From: an uncultured Bdellovibrionales bacterium
GTDB taxonomy: Bacteria > Bdellovibrionota > Bdellovibrionia > Bdellovibrionales > JAMPXM01
Direction: 5' to 3'
Assembly (NCBI GenBank): GCA_937927435.1
Contig: CALBDW010000159.1
Coordinates: forward strand, 1-9,318
Length of the DNA stretch: 9,318 bases
Shown: positions 7,510-9,318 of the stretch, one piece after another
How the letters are laid out: every line of letters begins with the position of its first letter
Position numbering within the stretch: position 1 is the first letter of the stretch
The notes under the pieces: generated by a model
Database searches by the model: none
Told to the model about the DNA's origin: nothing
The model's input: the letters and a program-made list of their open reading frames with translations, nothing else
Program-made: the position numbers and the translations under genes

Positions 7510-7519
7510 GAACCGGTTC
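7510..7519. repeat. 10-bp perfect palindrome in the hldD leader
   Basis: GAACCGGTTC is its own reverse complement and sits between the hldD Shine-Dalgarno (partly overlapping it) and the start codon. An 8-bp palindrome GGCGCGCC lies at 7529-7536. They could be protein-binding sites in the leader. Short palindromes are also common by chance, so no function is assigned. Confidence 0.35.
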
Positions 7520-7557
7520 CTTTATTGCGGCGCGCCAAATCAGCGCGGACACAATGT

Positions 7558-7585
7558 AAGTTACTCGATGAGGGGGGATTGTCAA
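7558..7585 (-). promoter_or_regulatory. Sigma70-type promoter candidate for hldD-phhA-trmJ-like operon
   Basis: Read on the - strand, a consensus -35 TTGACA (7585-7580) is followed after 16 bp by TAACTT (7563-7558), a 3/6 match to the -10. The predicted start near 7550 would give a leader of about 45 bases before the hldD ATG. It sits in the 92-bp gap between the SelO-like gene and hldD. The -35 is convincing and the -10 is poor, and read-through from the SelO-like gene cannot be excluded. Confidence 0.5.
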
Positions 7586-7599
7586 CGAAGAGGGGGAGT

Positions 7600-9318
7600 C
7601 TAAATATCCTCCTCGAATTCCTGCGCGATACGCACGAATGCTTCGTAAAGGCGGCCTGCGTTGGAGGCTAAGCTCTGCGGGCGAAAGCGGCGCCCTTTCG
7701 TTGCAGGATCCGCAGCTTGGCTGGCGATAAAAAGCTGGAGGGCTGAATAGATTTCGTTGAAGCTCAGACCGCGTTTCTGTGCTTTCATGATCTCTTCAAC
7801 GACGAATTCGGCGCCGTTCCCCGTAAGCCGGGCGGCGCGGTTCCGTTGTTCCGCTCTCTGGGCGATCTGCTTCAATTCGGCGGCCGCGCGTGCGGCGTTT
7901 CCGCAAGCGCTATTTATGACACGCGTGTAGAGTTTGAGAAAGCGCTCGATGCGGGCCCGCAGACGGGGCGTGAGTTTTTTGTCGGACCTTTTGGCGTGCG
8001 AAGCGGTGATCAAAGCCAGTAACTCTTCGGCGGTGAAAAAGGCGCCCGCGTGCATCAGCTCCGGCTCGCGGGCAAAGGCGCCGGCAAGTTCCCTTAAAGC
8101 CTTTCTCATATTGAAGATCGCGGGTCTATTGATCCCGTCGGGCAGCTTTTGCACGCGCGCTTTTGTCTTGGATTTTTCGAGCGCGAGGAAGGCGGAGTAA
8201 TAACTCTCGACGAGCGCTTTCTTCTCTCTCATCAATTGCTCGATCTGCTGTCGGTTCAAGCCGGTCTGCTCGAGGAAGATTTCCCGGAGACGGCGTTCGA
8301 ACTCGCGATCGAATTCGCGCACCGAAGAGTGGTTCGCGAACGTGGGGAGGGGTTTTCTCCGGCCGGTCTCAATAAAATCAACGAGTTGGGCGAAAACTTG
8401 TACCGTCAAACGGGCTTTCCCGCGCTGCTCGTTCAGGTTCGTGGAGTAGCGGTCCACGTCTTCGTAGCGGTATTGGTCATGGCGAAGCCCGAACTGTCGG
8501 ATGCTGCCGTAATCGATGATGCCGGCGCTCGCCAGAACGTTGTCGCCGTCCCAATCGAGCCAAGCGAAGATGTATTCTCTTTCAAGTTGGGCCGCGAAGC
8601 GGGCGAACGATCGGGAGATTTCCTTGAGCATGCGGCGGTAACGGTCCGGGGAATCGAAGTCGAAATTCCAGACGCCGTTATCGATTTGCCGACGGATGAA
8701 ATAATCGGTCGCGCGTCTGAGCGCATCCAGCCGTCCTTGTTTGAGATAAAGAAAAAGATGGGCGGGGCGCAGAAGGTTCCGTGCGGCGCGGACGCCGATG
8801 CCGCAGCCTTTTCCGATGTCGATGATGGCGAGAACTCTTTCGGTTTCGATTCCTTGCAAATGCAAAATTTCAGACACGAGGGCGGAACCCCATAGCTCGC
8901 TGAGGTCCGCGCGTCCGCAGCCGTAACCGAATTCCTCGTCGCCCGTGCGCAGCGGACGGTTGGCTTGGACGGCGCCGGGCGCGAGACACGTGACGCCCGT
9001 GCCGCGGCTGCTGATATCCCACGTGATCCCTTTATGGCGGAAATAACCGTTCCAAATGCTTCGTCCGTCTCCTGACGTGCGGCCGCGCTTGTTAGCGTGT
9101 TGTAGTTGAAGATAGCGCGTGGCCATGTGCGGGTGCTCTTTGATGAGGTGCTTTGGAATCCGGACGCCGTTTTGCATGTCGTATTCGTTGATGATTTGAA
9201 TCGAGAACGTTTCAAGCAGTTTCTTCTCGAGTTCCGGTGTCAGTTCGTCGCTGTGATCGGGAGTAAGAAGTCCCATCTCGCGTGCCAGATCGAAGTTGAA
9301 GTAAGCGACCCTGCCTTT
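7600..9318 (-). CDS. Divergent SelO-like (YdiU/UPF0061) protein, start outside the window
   Basis: The frame is open to the right edge. Upstream of the ATG at 9276 the 14 preceding codons read as protein (GRVAYFNFDLARE...), so the true start lies beyond 9318. Numbering from that ATG (558 residues), the order of motifs follows SelO, a pseudokinase-fold enzyme that AMPylates proteins. GDGRSIWNG (69-77) is the family's GDGRA site. SSRGTGVT (89-96) aligns with the nucleotide-binding LKGAGxT. GRADLSEL...SEILHLQGIETERVL (121-149) matches the GRAxL...SEAM..LGIPTTRAL helix without a gap. VRAARNLLR (162-170) keeps both conserved arginines. DGDNVLASAGIIDYGS (243-258) keeps the Asp-Asn...Asp signature. 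The ATP lysine is Arg91 and the partner Glu is Ser131, and I see no C-terminal Cys-x-x-Cys/Sec. The C-terminal half (about 320-558) is helical, basic and unlike SelO to my eye. Family membership is likely, but activity is open. Confidence 0.75.
   Translation of the reverse strand, partial: KGRVAYFNFDLAREMGLLTPDHSDELTPELEKKLLETFSIQIINEYDMQNGVRIPKHLIKEHPHMATRYLQLQHANKRGRTSGDGRSIWNGYFRHKGITWDISSRGTGVTCLAPGAVQANRPLRTGDEEFGYGCGRADLSELWGSALVSEILHLQGIETERVLAIIDIGKGCGIGVRAARNLLRPAHLFLYLKQGRLDALRRATDYFIRRQIDNGVWNFDFDSPDRYRRMLKEISRSFARFAAQLEREYIFAWLDWDGDNVLASAGIIDYGSIRQFGLRHDQYRYEDVDRYSTNLNEQRGKARLTVQVFAQLVDFIETGRRKPLPTFANHSSVREFDREFERRLREIFLEQTGLNRQQIEQLMREKKALVESYYSAFLALEKSKTKARVQKLPDGINRPAIFNMRKALRELAGAFAREPELMHAGAFFTAEELLALITASHAKRSDKKLTPRLRARIERFLKLYTRVINSACGNAARAAAELKQIAQRAEQRNRAARLTGNGAEFVVEEIMKAQKRGLSFNEIYSALQLFIASQAADPATKGRRFRPQSLASNAGRLYEAFVRIAQEFEEDI

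Noticed and set aside
7508..7585. In-frame upstream extension of hldD to a TTG at 7585.
   Set aside because: The HldD family begins with the MIIVTG strand encoded at 7507. A ribosome binding site precedes that ATG, and the TTG belongs to the TTGACA promoter element.
9274..9276. ATG as the true start of the SelO-like protein.
   Set aside because: The 14 codons upstream stay open and read like conserved protein (GRVAYFNFDLARE), so this methionine is most likely internal.

Overview
The window looks like ordinary chromosome from a Gram-negative bacterium. It is densely packed, with GC in the mid-to-upper 50s % by eye. It carries an ADP-heptose epimerase for lipopolysaccharide core synthesis and an aerobic phenylalanine/tyrosine breakdown set. 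The long, ACT-less phenylalanine hydroxylase and the short homogentisate dioxygenase are forms I associate with Bacteroidota and Bdellovibrio-like bacteria. Together with the base composition they make a Bdellovibrionota-like or other 'delta' lineage my first guess, but the taxonomic call is tentative. I saw no insertion sequence, phage gene, CRISPR array, tRNA or rRNA.

Layout, left to right. (1) Positions 2-553 (+) are the C-terminal end of a Pif1-type helicase cut by the window edge. (2) A 108-bp gap with a strong ribosome binding site leads into a + strand operon: hppD (662-1702), hmgA (1702-2808) and ribD (2808-3977). Both junctions are the same one-base TGATG overlap. A GC-rich stem-loop sits on the ribD stop codon. 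(3) A convergent - strand operon reads from right to left: hldD (7507-6521), phhA (6511-4760) and a TrmJ-like RNA 2'-O-methyltransferase (4753-3998). Its gaps are 9 bp and 6 bp. A consensus -35 (TTGACA) promoter candidate lies upstream of hldD. (4) Positions 7600-9318 (-) hold a divergent SelO-like (YdiU/UPF0061) protein whose start lies beyond the right edge.

How the genes fit together. PhhA would make tyrosine from phenylalanine. After transamination by an enzyme not present here, HppD would turn 4-hydroxyphenylpyruvate into homogentisate, and HmgA would open that ring to maleylacetoacetate. The last two steps (maleylacetoacetate isomerase and fumarylacetoacetase) are not in the window. RibD (riboflavin), HldD (ADP-heptose), the RNA methyltransferase and the SelO-like protein have no obvious metabolic tie to this route, so the two operons look like mixed housekeeping groups.

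The most interesting item is the SelO-like protein. By eye it keeps the catalytic and metal-binding Asp-Asn...Asp signature and the two conserved arginines of SelO AMP-transferases. It has Arg in place of the ATP-binding Lys and Ser in place of the partner Glu. That suggests a separate SelO subfamily with altered or lost nucleotide chemistry. The rest of the window is well explained by known families.
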